Counted from the stretch's first letter, positions 17,996-27,153 are shown. The stretch is DNA of 64,000 bases from an uncultured Bacteroides sp. (GCA_902388495.1 CABMPP010000002.1:220086-284085), one strand, 5' to 3'. Numbers and translations are program-made. Notes: generated by a model not told the origin, from the sequence alone.

Positions 17996-18868
17996 TTATA
18001 GATTGGCCGGAACCTGAGATGCCTCCTTCCCCGCCGTTCGCAACAAACGGGGAGAAAGACCGAAGTTCTTCTTGCAGAAGTTAGAAAAGTGGGGCAAGGA
18101 TTCGAAACCGTATTTATAGCAAATTTCGGAAATAGTGGCATCCGTGTGTTGCAGTTCGTACATGATGCCCTCTCTGCGACGCTCCTGCATCCACTCATAA
18201 ACCGGTTGATGGAATACGGAAGTGAAGATACGGCGGAATGTTGTAGTAGTATATCCTCCCAACTTTGCCAGTTCTTCTACCGTCTTGACCTTATTATGGT
18301 TTTTGAGTACGAAATACTCAAAGCTGTTGGTATATTTGGAGAGAGGATGCACCAGCATGGAAAGCTCATAATCCGAATAATACTGTCCCAAGAGGAATCC
18401 CAATTCCTTTTGCTTGAATGCCAGCAGTTCCTTGCAAATCCGAGCTTCCCGCATGTAGGATTTGGAAGCATCCAGGAAGTATTGCACTTCGGGCTTGATC
18501 TTTAAAGGGGAATAAATCAGGGGAGGTTCCACCTCATTTGCAATATGTTTATAGCGGGTTTCACAGAAGAATCTCGGTTGTTCGAAACGATAGCAGACGC
18601 ATTCCACATCGGTCATAGCCAGAATTTCGTACTTCGAACCTATTGCCTGAAGAATAAACTCGCCGGCATGCAAAGTGGTTCCCGCGTACTCATTACTATT
18701 AACAAGTACTTCTCCTTTCAACAAAAAAATCAAGATATTCTCTTCACATTTCTGTGCAGGAAGGTGAAAACCCCTCGGATGGGAGGCGTAAATAATGATA
18801 TTGTCAGTAGCTTTAGAACAGCTGTGACAATCAATGTTGGTTGCTCCACATACGGAGGAATTTGGCAT
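17996..18868 (-). CDS. AraC-family transcriptional regulator
   Basis: 290 residues. The C-terminal 100 residues form the double HTH of AraC proteins (TVEELAKLGGYTTTTFRRIF; YELQHTDATISEICYKYGF, then LPHFSNFCKKNFGLSPRLLR). The N-terminal half is a cupin-like sensor with an unusual cysteine-rich beginning (Cys7, Cys14 and Cys17 in CGATNIDCHSC). It lies downstream of the fimbrillin gene on the same strand, beyond a strong terminator, and has its own -7 box (CAAATATA, 18908-18915). Control of the fimbrial operon is a reasonable guess from position only. Confidence 0.88.
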   Translation of the reverse strand: MPNSSVCGATNIDCHSCSKATDNIIIYASHPRGFHLPAQKCEENILIFLLKGEVLVNSNEYAGTTLHAGEFILQAIGSKYEILAMTDVECVCYRFEQPRFFCETRYKHIANEVEPPLIYSPLKIKPEVQYFLDASKSYMREARICKELLAFKQKELGFLLGQYYSDYELSMLVHPLSKYTNSFEYFVLKNHNKVKTVEELAKLGGYTTTTFRRIFTSVFHQPVYEWMQERRREGIMYELQHTDATISEICYKYGFESLPHFSNFCKKNFGLSPRLLRTAGKEASQVPANL

Positions 18869-18934
18869 TGTAGTATTAAGTGTTTATAGCTTGCTTGTTT
18901 GCTGCGACAAATATAAACAGATAATACCAGAAAA

Positions 18935-18981
18935 AAAACTATATTCCCCGAAAACTTCGAGAAAGAGGTTTTCGGGGAATA
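18935..18981 (-). terminator. Strong intrinsic terminator of the fimbrillin operon
   Basis: A perfect 14-bp stem (18942-18955 and 18968-18981) is followed, in the minus direction, by a run of eight T. It separates the fimbrillin gene from the AraC gene. Confidence 0.88.
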
Positions 18982-18995
18982 ATTAGAGGGTAGTT

Positions 18996-19976
18996 TTATT
19001 TTTCTACATTAGTGTCATCCGTCGTATTCCATGCACCAAGTTCAGGAACAACAAAGGTTACCTTTGCACCTCCATTTGCTAAGGTCAATGTATATCGTAT
19101 CTTCTTACCAGGTTCCCAAGCTGTCGTTTCCTTCAAATCAATGGAGGAGGTTACATCACCTATTTGAACATCTTTATTATAAATATCATATGTTAAATTG
19201 ATTGCAGCACCGGTAGTTGGTAAAGTTTGAGGCATTAGCATCCAAGCAGCATTGATCTCTTTACCTGCTTGAAGCACTTCCAAACCAGAAGCATCAATTG
19301 TATGTGCATAAGTAGCAGGTTCTGCTTGTGCGGTCCATTTTGAAGTACCAAAATCATAAGTTCCCTTACTATATACTCCTGATATTGAAAGTGATTTCAA
19401 TTTATAAGTCAAGGCATCAGCTGTTTTAATGGTAAAGTTTATTTGAGTGAGCGCATGAGTGAATGCCAGAGAAACACCACTTGCATCGTCTGTCTTATTA
19501 GCATCGAGTGCACTTGCAACAACAAAGTCTGTCTGTGCAGCTACATCCGCTACTGTATAAGTAATAGAAGGAAATTTATTGCTGGCATCCGGTGCACTAT
19601 ACGCCAAAGTAGCAGTACCAGGATTTCCATACGCAAAGAACTGAATTTTATCTGTCAACGGCCAATAATATGGACCACCAGTTAAATTCCAATCTGTGCT
19701 GGCAAAGGTTGCTTTTGCACCAGTCATAAATGCTTTCATATCAGTACCTGCTGTTACAGCATTCATTTCACTACTGCCTGAATTATAGGCATATACAGTA
19801 AATCCTACATCTGCTTTTTTCAATTCTGTCAAATCAGTAACTGCTGCTCTTGTAGTAGTACTTACCGCTGTTCCAAATCTGATCTCCGCCTTCTGTCCGG
19901 CATTCTCAATCTCCTCATTCTGTGAACAGCTAACCATTCCGGCTGCTGCCAACGCTACTAATAAAATCTTCTTCAT
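18996..19976 (-). CDS. Fimbrillin family lipoprotein (FimA/Mfa1-like major subunit)
   Basis: 326 residues. The lipoprotein signal MKKILLVALAAAGMVSC is followed by SQNEEIENAGQKAEIRFGT, the usual N-terminus of Bacteroides fimbrillins. The body is Thr/Ala-rich beta sandwich, with KADVGFTVYAYNSG, GGPYYWPLTDKIQFFAYGNP and FTHALTQINFTIKTAD, all characteristic of the FimA/Mfa1 fold. Family members are lipidated, cleaved by an Arg-gingipain-like protease and polymerised by strand exchange into type V pili. It is the last gene of a DUF3575-DUF5119-fimbrillin operon, with a strong terminator after it. Confidence 0.9.
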   Translation of the reverse strand: MKKILLVALAAAGMVSCSQNEEIENAGQKAEIRFGTAVSTTTRAAVTDLTELKKADVGFTVYAYNSGSSEMNAVTAGTDMKAFMTGAKATFASTDWNLTGGPYYWPLTDKIQFFAYGNPGTATLAYSAPDASNKFPSITYTVADVAAQTDFVVASALDANKTDDASGVSLAFTHALTQINFTIKTADALTYKLKSLSISGVYSKGTYDFGTSKWTAQAEPATYAHTIDASGLEVLQAGKEINAAWMLMPQTLPTTGAAINLTYDIYNKDVQIGDVTSSIDLKETTAWEPGKKIRYTLTLANGGAKVTFVVPELGAWNTTDDTNVEK

Positions 19977-20013
19977 AATAGTTTGTTTTTATAGTTAATA
20001 TATTTATTTGCTT

Positions 20014-20985
20014 TCAATTCACGGGCAAATCCACATTCGTTTCATCGTCCCAATCACCTACATCACCACCAATTCCGCCGCTGCCTTCTCCACCGGTACC
20101 CGGTTCCAACTCATCTACCACAATCTCACCATCCGGAACCGGAACTTCAATATGTATTTCCGTACCAGGCTCAACATCGGGCTCTCCTTCGCCTCCCCCG
20201 ACAGGAGGAGGTGCAATCAAGTCTTCAATATCCACCTCCAAAGCCTGAACCGTATTGTCCCGTTTCACAATCTTCAACGTCAGCTTCATCGGACTGGCAG
20301 CGCGGGTTTTAGCATCTTTCAGCAATACAAAGTGCGAGAAATAGCCCCACAACAACCCGTTTTCTTGTTTTGTATCTACGCATATCGGTTTTTCACTCAG
20401 CCCGCAAGTATGTTTTCCCATAAAACAGCTTCCATTCAAGCCATCTACGTAGCAAACAACATTTGAAATCCTGTCCCAACCTTCAACCTTTATATCAAAA
20501 GAGTAACTATTCACCACCGCTTCCGGCTTCCACTCCAACCGGAGTGCCACATCACTCTGTTCTATTTCTACTTCATCCACAGCAACCACATACAAGGGGT
20601 CGGGCGACCAGACCATATCCTCATCCGCATTCACCCCCGTGCAATGCCCCGTAAAAGCTTCAATCGTTTCGTAACTCTCATCGCCCCGTATCTGTACGCT
20701 TTCGGTGAGATAATTGTAGGCAACTACTGCATAGCGTCCCGGCGGGACTTTCAACTCTCCTCCTCCGGCATCCATAAAAGTATCAATCTTTCTGCCATCA
20801 CCATCTTTCGGATAAAAGATGACCCGCATCGTCCCCGGCAGTTTGTCCGTCACCCCCGTCCAGTCCAGCTTGACCTGAACTCCGCTGACAGGGTAATCGT
20901 CCAACATATCCCGGAATTCGCATCCCTCCAACACCAGCAACAGCCCGGAGAAAAGCATCAGAAATATACAATGCACGCTTTTCAT
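20014..20985 (-). CDS. DUF5119 fimbria-associated lipoprotein
   Basis: The start at 20985 (MKSVHCIFLMLFSGLLLVLEGC) is chosen because AAGGAG lies nine bases upstream; the ATG at 20994 abuts it. About 323 residues. The DUF5119 region is VQVKLDWTGV, PGTMRVIFYPKDGDGRKID, and VPPGRYAVVAYNYLTE. The C-terminal tail is rich in Gly/Pro/Glu/Val (PPPVGGGEGEPDVEPGTEI). Such proteins accompany fimbrillins and may act as anchor or tip components comparable to FimB/Mfa2 (inference). It follows the DUF3575 gene closely; the stop codon at 20991 lies just before this start. Confidence 0.82.
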   Translation of the reverse strand: MKSVHCIFLMLFSGLLLVLEGCEFRDMLDDYPVSGVQVKLDWTGVTDKLPGTMRVIFYPKDGDGRKIDTFMDAGGGELKVPPGRYAVVAYNYLTESVQIRGDESYETIEAFTGHCTGVNADEDMVWSPDPLYVVAVDEVEIEQSDVALRLEWKPEAVVNSYSFDIKVEGWDRISNVVCYVDGLNGSCFMGKHTCGLSEKPICVDTKQENGLLWGYFSHFVLLKDAKTRAASPMKLTLKIVKRDNTVQALEVDIEDLIAPPPVGGGEGEPDVEPGTEIHIEVPVPDGEIVVDELEPGTGGEGSGGIGGDVGDWDDETNVDLPVN

Positions 20986-20990
20986 TCTCT

Positions 20991-21914
20991 TCATCTCCTT
21001 GCCGTTATGAGCCACACCAAAGAAACTTTAGCTTTTGTAGGCCCAATGAAATGATACTTCCCACTGCTGGTCCAGACCAGGCTGTTATTATAAGCAGTGT
21101 ATTCACGGTACTCCGTATCCAAATAGCCGATACCTATACTAAACTCAATGGCCAGATGCCGGGACATCGGATGTGTGTAGCCGTAAGTCACTCCTGCAGC
21201 CGCATAGTATTTACCCCGGTATCCTTTTTCCTCCTTCAACTGGAAATCATATTCACCACCTTCGGCATATATTCCCAGAAAATGGCCGGTCAATCTTCTA
21301 CGTGTACGACGGTTTCCTAACCAGTAGCGCGTTTCTACTCCTCCTGAAATGAGCTGATAGCAGAAATCGTTCCGGCTGCTCGACCACCAAGGACATTTAT
21401 ACTCAACATTCAAAGACCAACGTTGCCCCATTGGCAACTCTACTTCTATATTCGGAGCCAAGGCCAGGTCGTAAAGCAGGTTGTTCTTTATCGCCAGCAC
21501 CGTTTTGTGAGACGGCGCCGGCTTTTCCTCTTTTCTTTCCTCTCTATTTTCAGATACAACAAACGATTTTTGCTGTATCTGTCCCATTATTAACGAAGTA
21601 GTTTCCGGCAGTTTCAATGCTGCCATGTATAATGTATCTCTTACTCTTTCTCTCCTTTCAATCCTCGGAAGCAAATGCTTTGACAAATAAGCGTAAGCTC
21701 TGCCTTCGTTCAGATAACGTAACAAGCTTTCCAGCCTTTGAGGTTCTTCGTTATGATGCTGAATCAATATCAAAACTTCTTCCCTATCCGGCACTTGCTC
21801 ATCCGCCAACACCCGATTATAGATTTCCGTCCACTTATTCTGCCCTACTGCCGCCCCTGATATAATACAAAAAAAGAGTAGCCAAAGAACATATATATAA
21901 GTGCGTTTCTCCAT
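20991..21914 (-). CDS. DUF3575 outer-membrane protein of fimbrial operon
   Basis: The start at 21914 (MEKRTYIYVLWLLFFCIISG) is preferred because a -7 box (CAAAAATA on + strand, 21935-21942) lies just upstream, leaving the longer frame untranscribed. About 307 residues. The exported N-terminal half is a charged helical region. The C-terminal half is the DUF3575 barrel: AIKNNLLYDLALAPNIEVEL, WSLNVEYKCPWW, GVETRYWLG, HFLGIYAEGGEYDFQ and GYRGKYYAAAGVTYGYTHP. It is probably an outer-membrane component of pilus export or anchoring. It is the first gene of the three-gene operon. Confidence 0.82.
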   Translation of the reverse strand: MEKRTYIYVLWLLFFCIISGAAVGQNKWTEIYNRVLADEQVPDREEVLILIQHHNEEPQRLESLLRYLNEGRAYAYLSKHLLPRIERRERVRDTLYMAALKLPETTSLIMGQIQQKSFVVSENREERKEEKPAPSHKTVLAIKNNLLYDLALAPNIEVELPMGQRWSLNVEYKCPWWSSSRNDFCYQLISGGVETRYWLGNRRTRRRLTGHFLGIYAEGGEYDFQLKEEKGYRGKYYAAAGVTYGYTHPMSRHLAIEFSIGIGYLDTEYREYTAYNNSLVWTSSGKYHFIGPTKAKVSLVWLITARR

Positions 21915-22218
21915 AACTTCGCGTTGTATGTCAACAAAAATAGAATATATAAATTTAATAATAGCGGCCAATTCCAACTCTTTTCAAGGCCTGAAAGGTT
22001 CTGTGAAACGATTGAAACAGATTTGCAACTTTTGCAACCATCGCCCCACATTTCTTACCCTATCTTTTGCTTTTATCCTCTTTCCCTATCTCCACCCCGA
22101 AGAGAATTATCATTTAGCTACAACTCACCTTGTATTGTAATCAAAAAGACACATCGTGCACGAAAACAGTGAAATTCAGTGAAAGAATTATAAAAGAGAG
22201 AGAAGACGTAAACCCAAA

Positions 22219-22323
22219 TTTGGAAGATATTGCCTGAAGCCTTACATTTGCAATGTGATTTTTTTCATAGTATTAGATTTAAGGTTAACAAAGGTTGGAG
22301 TACAGCGGTACTCCTTTTTTTAT
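22219..22323 (+). ncRNA. Candidate small RNA with own promoter and terminator
   Basis: TTTG (22219-22222), 20 bases and TACATTTG (22243-22250) form a close match to the Bacteroides promoter. About 50 bases later GGAGTAC-AGCG-GTACTCC (22297-22314) followed by seven T is a textbook intrinsic terminator. The implied transcript runs about 22258-22321, roughly 65 bases, and does not reach the next gene at 22445. It lies in the 530-base gap between the fimbrial operon and the phosphodiesterase gene. The rest of that gap is A/T-rich, with only the direct repeat CAGTGAAA near 22168-22185. Confidence 0.5.
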
Positions 22324-22444
22324 TTCTGCAGGCAGACTACTTATCCATTCGACACATTCGACAAGCCAATTTCCTAAAAACCAATAGAAATCATCCTAAT
22401 AAACAATATATTTTAGTATTTTTGTAACGTAAATCAGTCAAAGC

Positions 22445-23248
22445 ATGAAGAGGTTATTATATATACTATTTGCCATCATTTTACTTGGGTCCGGGTGTAC
22501 TCAGCGACGGACCACACCTGCCAAGATACCTATGACCAGCGCACACCGCGGCGCCAGCGCCATTGCTCCCGAAAACACAATGGCGGCCGTAGATTCATGC
22601 ATCAAATATGGCGTAGGCAACATGGAGTGCGACGTATGCATCAGCAAAGACAGCGTCTTCTACGTCCTGCACGACTCTACGCTGGACCGCACCACCAACG
22701 GGACAGGCGATATCGTCAACTGGATGTCTGCCCACATCGACACGCTGGATGCCGGCTCCTGGTTTGCTCCCGAATTTGCCGGACAGCGGGTGCTACGTTT
22801 TGAAGACCTGCTGCGCAGAGCTAAAGAAAGCGGACTAAGAGTTACTATCGACTACCGCAACGGTGACCTGCAGCAGCTATTGGCCCTCATCAAGTCCGAA
22901 GGCATGCTGGAAAACTGCAACTTCACCTTCAGCCAGGAAGAAGACATCAAAGCGTTCAAGAAGATAGCACCCGAAGTAAAAACATTGCAAGCGTACGCCA
23001 GAAGCGAAAAAGACTTAGAACGGATTGCAAAAGAAGTAGGTGCCAACATCGCCGTCGCATGGATTGACTCCCTCACCCCGCAATTTGTAGAGAAATGCCG
23101 TAAGTACAACTTGCAGGTACTGGCTTTAGTCTTAGGCTTGGACGACAAGACAGAAGACAACCAGAAAGCGGTAGACCTGGGCGTTGACATCATAGCCACA
23201 GACCGCCCGATAGAGTTCATCATGAAATACGGAAAAGCAAACCCATAA
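22445..23248 (+). CDS. Glycerophosphodiester phosphodiesterase, lipoprotein
   Basis: 267 residues. The lipoprotein signal MKRLLYILFAIILLGSGC is followed by a GDPD TIM-barrel. Catalytic features are HRGASAIAPENTMAAV (His and Glu), NMECDVCISKDSVFYVLHDSTLDRTTNGTG (metal-binding Glu/Asp and second His), and a C-terminal GVDIIATDRPIEF. The enzyme hydrolyses glycerophosphodiesters to glycerol-3-phosphate and an alcohol, here in the periplasm. A -7 box TATTTTTG is at 22417-22424. The regulator gene follows after 4 bases, so the two are probably co-transcribed. Confidence 0.92.
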   Translation: MKRLLYILFAIILLGSGCTQRRTTPAKIPMTSAHRGASAIAPENTMAAVDSCIKYGVGNMECDVCISKDSVFYVLHDSTLDRTTNGTGDIVNWMSAHIDTLDAGSWFAPEFAGQRVLRFEDLLRRAKESGLRVTIDYRNGDLQQLLALIKSEGMLENCNFTFSQEEDIKAFKKIAPEVKTLQAYARSEKDLERIAKEVGANIAVAWIDSLTPQFVEKCRKYNLQVLALVLGLDDKTEDNQKAVDLGVDIIATDRPIEFIMKYGKANP

Positions 23249-23252
23249 CACA

Positions 23253-24863
23253 ATGAAACTAAAACTCCTCTTTCTATTTTTATTGCTCACCATCGGCCTA
23301 AAAGGATTTTCAGCTTCTTCGCCGTTAGACACATTGCTCATACAATTGGACCAGTATCTGGAGAAAAGTACTGAATATGTCGATAAGAAAGAAGCCCGAA
23401 TTGCCGAATGGCGTCGGGTTCTTGGAAAATCCGTATCTGATGAAAAACGCTACGAAGCCAGCATCCACCTTTTCGAGGAGTACAAATCTTATAAATATGA
23501 TTCTGCCTATTCATACGCCCACCACTCTTTGCAACTGGCCGAACGTTTGCAAAATCCAGGATACATAGCCGAATCCAACGGAGCCATTGTCTTCTGCCTG
23601 CTTTCATCGGGCTTGTTTAAAGAAGCCTTCGACGTAATAGGAAAGATCGATATCAGCCATGTCCCGCTTGCCAACAAAATTTCCTATTATTCCTTATATA
23701 GCAGACTCTATTATGACATTGCCGACTATAACCACGAAGCTCCTTTCCAGGACGAATACATCAGGAAGGGCAGCCTTTATACGGACTCTTTATTAACCCT
23801 TTTACCGGAAAGGGGAGTGAAGTGGTGGTACTTCACCAGCCAGAAGCAGATGAAAGAACGACAATACGATGCTTGTATCTACTCCTTCAAAACCATGTTA
23901 CAGCGAAAAGATGTAGACCCACACACCGAAGCCATCATCGCATCCAGTCTGGGATGGGTATACGGTGAACAGGGGGATGAAGAGCAAGCACTCACTTACT
24001 TGATACACGCCGCTATCGGTGACATCCGCTCGGCAACGAAAGAGACAACCGCCCTGCGCGTGCTGGCCGGGCTGCTCTATGAGCGTGGAGACATCAACCG
24101 TGCCAACCGATACGTAAAATCGGCCCTTGAAGATGCCAACTTCTACAATGCCCGCCAACGCAAAATAGAAATAGGCTCCATCCTGCCCATCATAGAGCAA
24201 GACCGCTTCGACATTGTAAAGAAGCAACGCAACGTGCTCATCGGCGGCATCACACTCTTCTCCATACTCTTCATTCTGCTTTTCACCGCCACCCTCATCA
24301 TCTACAAGCAGATGAAGAAACTGCGTACCGCCCGGCAAACCATTGTGGAGCGCAACCAGCAACTGCAACAGATCAACGAACAGTTGTCCGAAGCCAACAA
24401 CATCAAGGACGAATATATCGGCTATTCATTCTATCTGAACTCCGAGTATATCGGAAAGATGGAGAATCTCTACAAGATGATAAACCGCAAGATTGCTGCC
24501 AAGCAATTCGATGACCTGCGCACCTCGTTCAAAGAATCGACCCTGAACAATGAACGAGACAACATGTACGCTTCCTTCGACGAAACGTTCCTGAAGCTAT
24601 TTCCAGGGTTCATTACTGCCTATAACAAACTCTTTCCTCCCGGAGAAAACAGCCATAATGAGAATGGCCAGTCACTCACTCCCGAAATGCGCATCTTCGC
24701 CCTCATCCGTCTGGGCATCTGCGAAAGCGAACGCATCGCCAAGTTCCTGAACTATTCCGTCCACACCATCAACACCTACAAAACACGGGTAAAGAATAAA
24801 TCCATCGTGTCCAACGAACAGTTTGAAGCTAAAATTATGGAGATAGCAGCGGTAACTCTTTAA
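23253..24863 (+). CDS. SusR-like membrane-bound transcriptional regulator (DUF6377)
   Basis: 536 residues. A signal peptide (MKLKLLFLFLLLTIGLKGFS) precedes a periplasmic region of TPR-like helices. One transmembrane helix (about 327-350, NVLIGGITLFSILFILLF) leads to a coiled coil (QTIVERNQQLQQINEQLSEA). The C-terminus has a LuxR-type HTH near 490-518 (ESERIAKFLNYSVHTINTYK). It is thus a one-component sensor reading the periplasm and binding DNA in the cytoplasm. Proteins of this build (SusR and relatives) activate alpha-glucan utilization loci in Bacteroides. Its position upstream of a SusCD locus with a GH97 supports control of that locus (inference). Confidence 0.82.
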   Translation: MKLKLLFLFLLLTIGLKGFSASSPLDTLLIQLDQYLEKSTEYVDKKEARIAEWRRVLGKSVSDEKRYEASIHLFEEYKSYKYDSAYSYAHHSLQLAERLQNPGYIAESNGAIVFCLLSSGLFKEAFDVIGKIDISHVPLANKISYYSLYSRLYYDIADYNHEAPFQDEYIRKGSLYTDSLLTLLPERGVKWWYFTSQKQMKERQYDACIYSFKTMLQRKDVDPHTEAIIASSLGWVYGEQGDEEQALTYLIHAAIGDIRSATKETTALRVLAGLLYERGDINRANRYVKSALEDANFYNARQRKIEIGSILPIIEQDRFDIVKKQRNVLIGGITLFSILFILLFTATLIIYKQMKKLRTARQTIVERNQQLQQINEQLSEANNIKDEYIGYSFYLNSEYIGKMENLYKMINRKIAAKQFDDLRTSFKESTLNNERDNMYASFDETFLKLFPGFITAYNKLFPPGENSHNENGQSLTPEMRIFALIRLGICESERIAKFLNYSVHTINTYKTRVKNKSIVSNEQFEAKIMEIAAVTL

Positions 24864-24867
24864 GTTC

Positions 24868-24907
24868 CAGGTTTGCTCAGGTTCACTCAGGTTTGTTCAG
24901 GTTCATT
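24868..24907 (+). repeat. Four 10-bp tandem repeats, candidate regulator binding array
   Basis: CAGGTTTGCT, CAGGTTCACT, CAGGTTTGTT and CAGGTTCATT follow one another from just after the regulator stop codon. The invariant CAGGTT recurs every 10 bases, about one helical turn, so all copies face the same side of the DNA. The array lies about 140 bases upstream of the promoter of the next gene. The core reappears inverted (AACCTGA) at 26950-26956 and 27123-27129, near the SusCD operon promoter. Confidence 0.5.
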
Positions 24908-25044
24908 TCCCGAGTGCTTACACATTATACAAGAGATACGTCATCAAACAAGCAACTTCTTAATAATAAATATATTACAATACGTCAACTTTCTATTTTC
25001 ATTATATAAAACAACCAACTATTCCTTTTCCTGAATCAAGTGTG

Positions 25045-25052
25045 TACTTTTG
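25045..25052 (+). promoter_or_regulatory. -7 box upstream of LruC gene
   Basis: TACTTTTG lies 36 bases upstream of the ATG at 25089. No clear TTTG -33 element is seen, which would fit an activator-dependent promoter. Confidence 0.5.
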
Positions 25053-25088
25053 TATCAAAATGTTACACCTCAAAACAAAGAAAAAAAA

Positions 25089-26846
25089 ATGAGACACAAC
25101 TTGATTCTAAACGTATGCGGCACAGTGCTTTTATTGTTGGTAACTAGCTGCATGGAGAAAACAGACTTGTACAATCCCGAAAGGATTAATGAAGAAATCA
25201 AAGCCAGTTTTGACTTTAGGACAACGGTAAATTGTCCGGTAGAAATAACTCTCGGTCGGGAAGCTCTAATTCGCATTTATGCGGACAATCCTGAAAAGGC
25301 AAATGACTCCAAACAACTTTACGTTGCCTACACCGACAAGAACGGACACTACAATGGCAAGATGACTTTGCCAAGCGAATACATCGGCAAAACAGTATAT
25401 GCCAGCGCTTACGGCATCAATATTCCTGCTACGGTATCTACCGAAGGACTGAAATTCAATGTTGCCAACAATCTGGCAAGTACCCGCGCACTAACAGCAG
25501 ACATAGATTTATGCACAAAGTTAAAGCAGAAATTCATGGACCGCTTACCTGAAAATAAGAATAACACAAGCCAGTTGGAGAATGTGGACAACATCAATCT
25601 AAAGGTAGTAGAGAGCGATACGGAAGTACTATTCTCTTTTGTTTACTCGGGTGCAAGCCGTACTGCACAGATATACTATTATTATTATCCCACAGATTTC
25701 AATACGAACCAAGGGGGTAACCCAGGCAGCCAGAACTATTTTTATAATGCCGAAAAAGGATATGGAGACTACGAGCGTATAATAAGCAGATTCAAAAATG
25801 ATAAGTTCCTGCTGACCAAAGGATATGGAGACAACGGCTACATCAATATCAGCAATAATAACAAAACAGGTTTTAGCATCCCAGTACAATTCTACGGCGA
25901 AGACGGAAACGCTACAACAGGCAGCAATTTCCCTGAAGGATACTCCATCGGCTTCTTTATCATTTCGAGTTGGCCGGACGTGTTCGAACCTATATTCACT
26001 GACTGGTGGTGCAATTCCCACCAAGACGGCGGTATCAAACATCACACCAATCAGTGGCAACATAACAACAAGCAAGCCGTTCGCTTCAAAGACTCGGAAA
26101 GCGGAAAAATTATTTTCGGCTTCGAAGACATAGCGCTCAATGAAACAACAGAGGATAAGTGCGACTTCGACTACAACGACTTCCTGTTTCTCATCACCAC
26201 CAGTCCCGACATCGATAAAGAAGATATACCGGAACTGAATGAAGATATTACCGAATCAGTTGAAGGCACCCTCCTCTACGAAGACCTCTATCCTTCCGAA
26301 GGAGACTATGACATGAACGATGTTATCATAGAATATACCTGGACGAAATACTTCGATGGCAGTAACAAACTGACGAAGATAGACTATGAATTCACCCCGG
26401 TGCATGATGGTGCCAGCTATACCAGCAACTTTTCACTAATGATAGACGGCTACGTGAACCAGCCCATCGAAATATTTGAGGACCACAAGGCATCTCTGAA
26501 CCAGGCATTCCGAGGCAGTATCACCGAAGGCATTGCCGGTAAACAGAAAGATGATATATCCTGGGAGAGCTTCAACCCCTTTATCACCGTAACCGGAAAC
26601 GGTCGCGAAGTACATCTCACCAAGAAAAAAGCATCTGCCAATGCCAACCTGGATGGACTGGACGAGTATCAGAAAAACTATGTCTCTGGCATTGGAGAGT
26701 ATCCGTTTGCCATGAATATCCCCAGAAAAGGTTTCATCCCTGTAACCGAGAGTCAAAGAATAGAAACAGATTATCCGGACTACAAGCATTGGGCAGAAAC
26801 GAAAGGGAAAGAAAACACGGATTGGTACAACCATCATAAGCAGTAA
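25089..26846 (+). CDS. LruC domain-containing lipoprotein (DUF4842)
   Basis: The start at 25089 (MRHNLILNVCGTVLLLLVTSC) gives a lipoprotein signal; the TTG at 25050 overlaps the -7 box. About 585 residues. The N-terminal part (NCPVEITLGREALIRIYADNP, YTDKNGHYNGKMTLPSEYIGK) is a carbohydrate-binding-like beta domain. The middle is Gly/Asn/Tyr-rich. From about residue 350 comes the LruC region with acidic motifs (FGFEDIALNE, DKCDFDYNDFLFLITTSPD, EDLYPSEGDYDMNDVIIEY). The D/N-rich loops look able to bind calcium. It is probably surface-exposed; the function is unknown. It sits between the SusR-like regulator and the SusCD operon and has its own terminator. Confidence 0.82.
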   Translation: MRHNLILNVCGTVLLLLVTSCMEKTDLYNPERINEEIKASFDFRTTVNCPVEITLGREALIRIYADNPEKANDSKQLYVAYTDKNGHYNGKMTLPSEYIGKTVYASAYGINIPATVSTEGLKFNVANNLASTRALTADIDLCTKLKQKFMDRLPENKNNTSQLENVDNINLKVVESDTEVLFSFVYSGASRTAQIYYYYYPTDFNTNQGGNPGSQNYFYNAEKGYGDYERIISRFKNDKFLLTKGYGDNGYINISNNNKTGFSIPVQFYGEDGNATTGSNFPEGYSIGFFIISSWPDVFEPIFTDWWCNSHQDGGIKHHTNQWQHNNKQAVRFKDSESGKIIFGFEDIALNETTEDKCDFDYNDFLFLITTSPDIDKEDIPELNEDITESVEGTLLYEDLYPSEGDYDMNDVIIEYTWTKYFDGSNKLTKIDYEFTPVHDGASYTSNFSLMIDGYVNQPIEIFEDHKASLNQAFRGSITEGIAGKQKDDISWESFNPFITVTGNGREVHLTKKKASANANLDGLDEYQKNYVSGIGEYPFAMNIPRKGFIPVTESQRIETDYPDYKHWAETKGKENTDWYNHHKQ

Positions 26847-26892
26847 TATGGATTTTTTAGATTAATTGGGGTTTTACCTAATTTAGAGTGGG

Positions 26893-26919
26893 AAGAGGTC
26901 GTATAAACGACCTCTTTTC
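26893..26919 (+). terminator. Intrinsic terminator after the LruC gene
   Basis: A perfect 10-bp stem AAGAGGTCGT-ATAA-ACGACCTCTT (26893-26902 and 26907-26916) runs into TTCT. It separates the LruC gene from the SusCD operon. Confidence 0.85.
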
Positions 26920-27063
26920 TCAGTATACAGGCTTATATTCCACTTATACAACCTGAGAGGCAAGACAAAGTCAAACATCTATTTATTAAACAATTAGCAT
27001 CTGGTACATCCTTTAATTCGTTATACAAACCGTAGGTATTTTCCAGTTCTCCCTTCAATCCTA

Positions 27064-27071
27064 TACTTTTG
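27064..27071 (+). promoter_or_regulatory. -7 box of the SusCD operon
   Basis: TACTTTTG lies 82 bases upstream of the first gene. The -33 region lacks a good TTTG, as expected if an activator is needed. An AACCTGA motif lies in the leader at 27123-27129. Confidence 0.5.
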
Positions 27072-27153
27072 CAATGTCAACCGGAAGAAACGGCTTCCGC
27101 TGACCAATGCATTGTAATAGTTAACCTGATTTATTTACTTAAAATTACAACCT

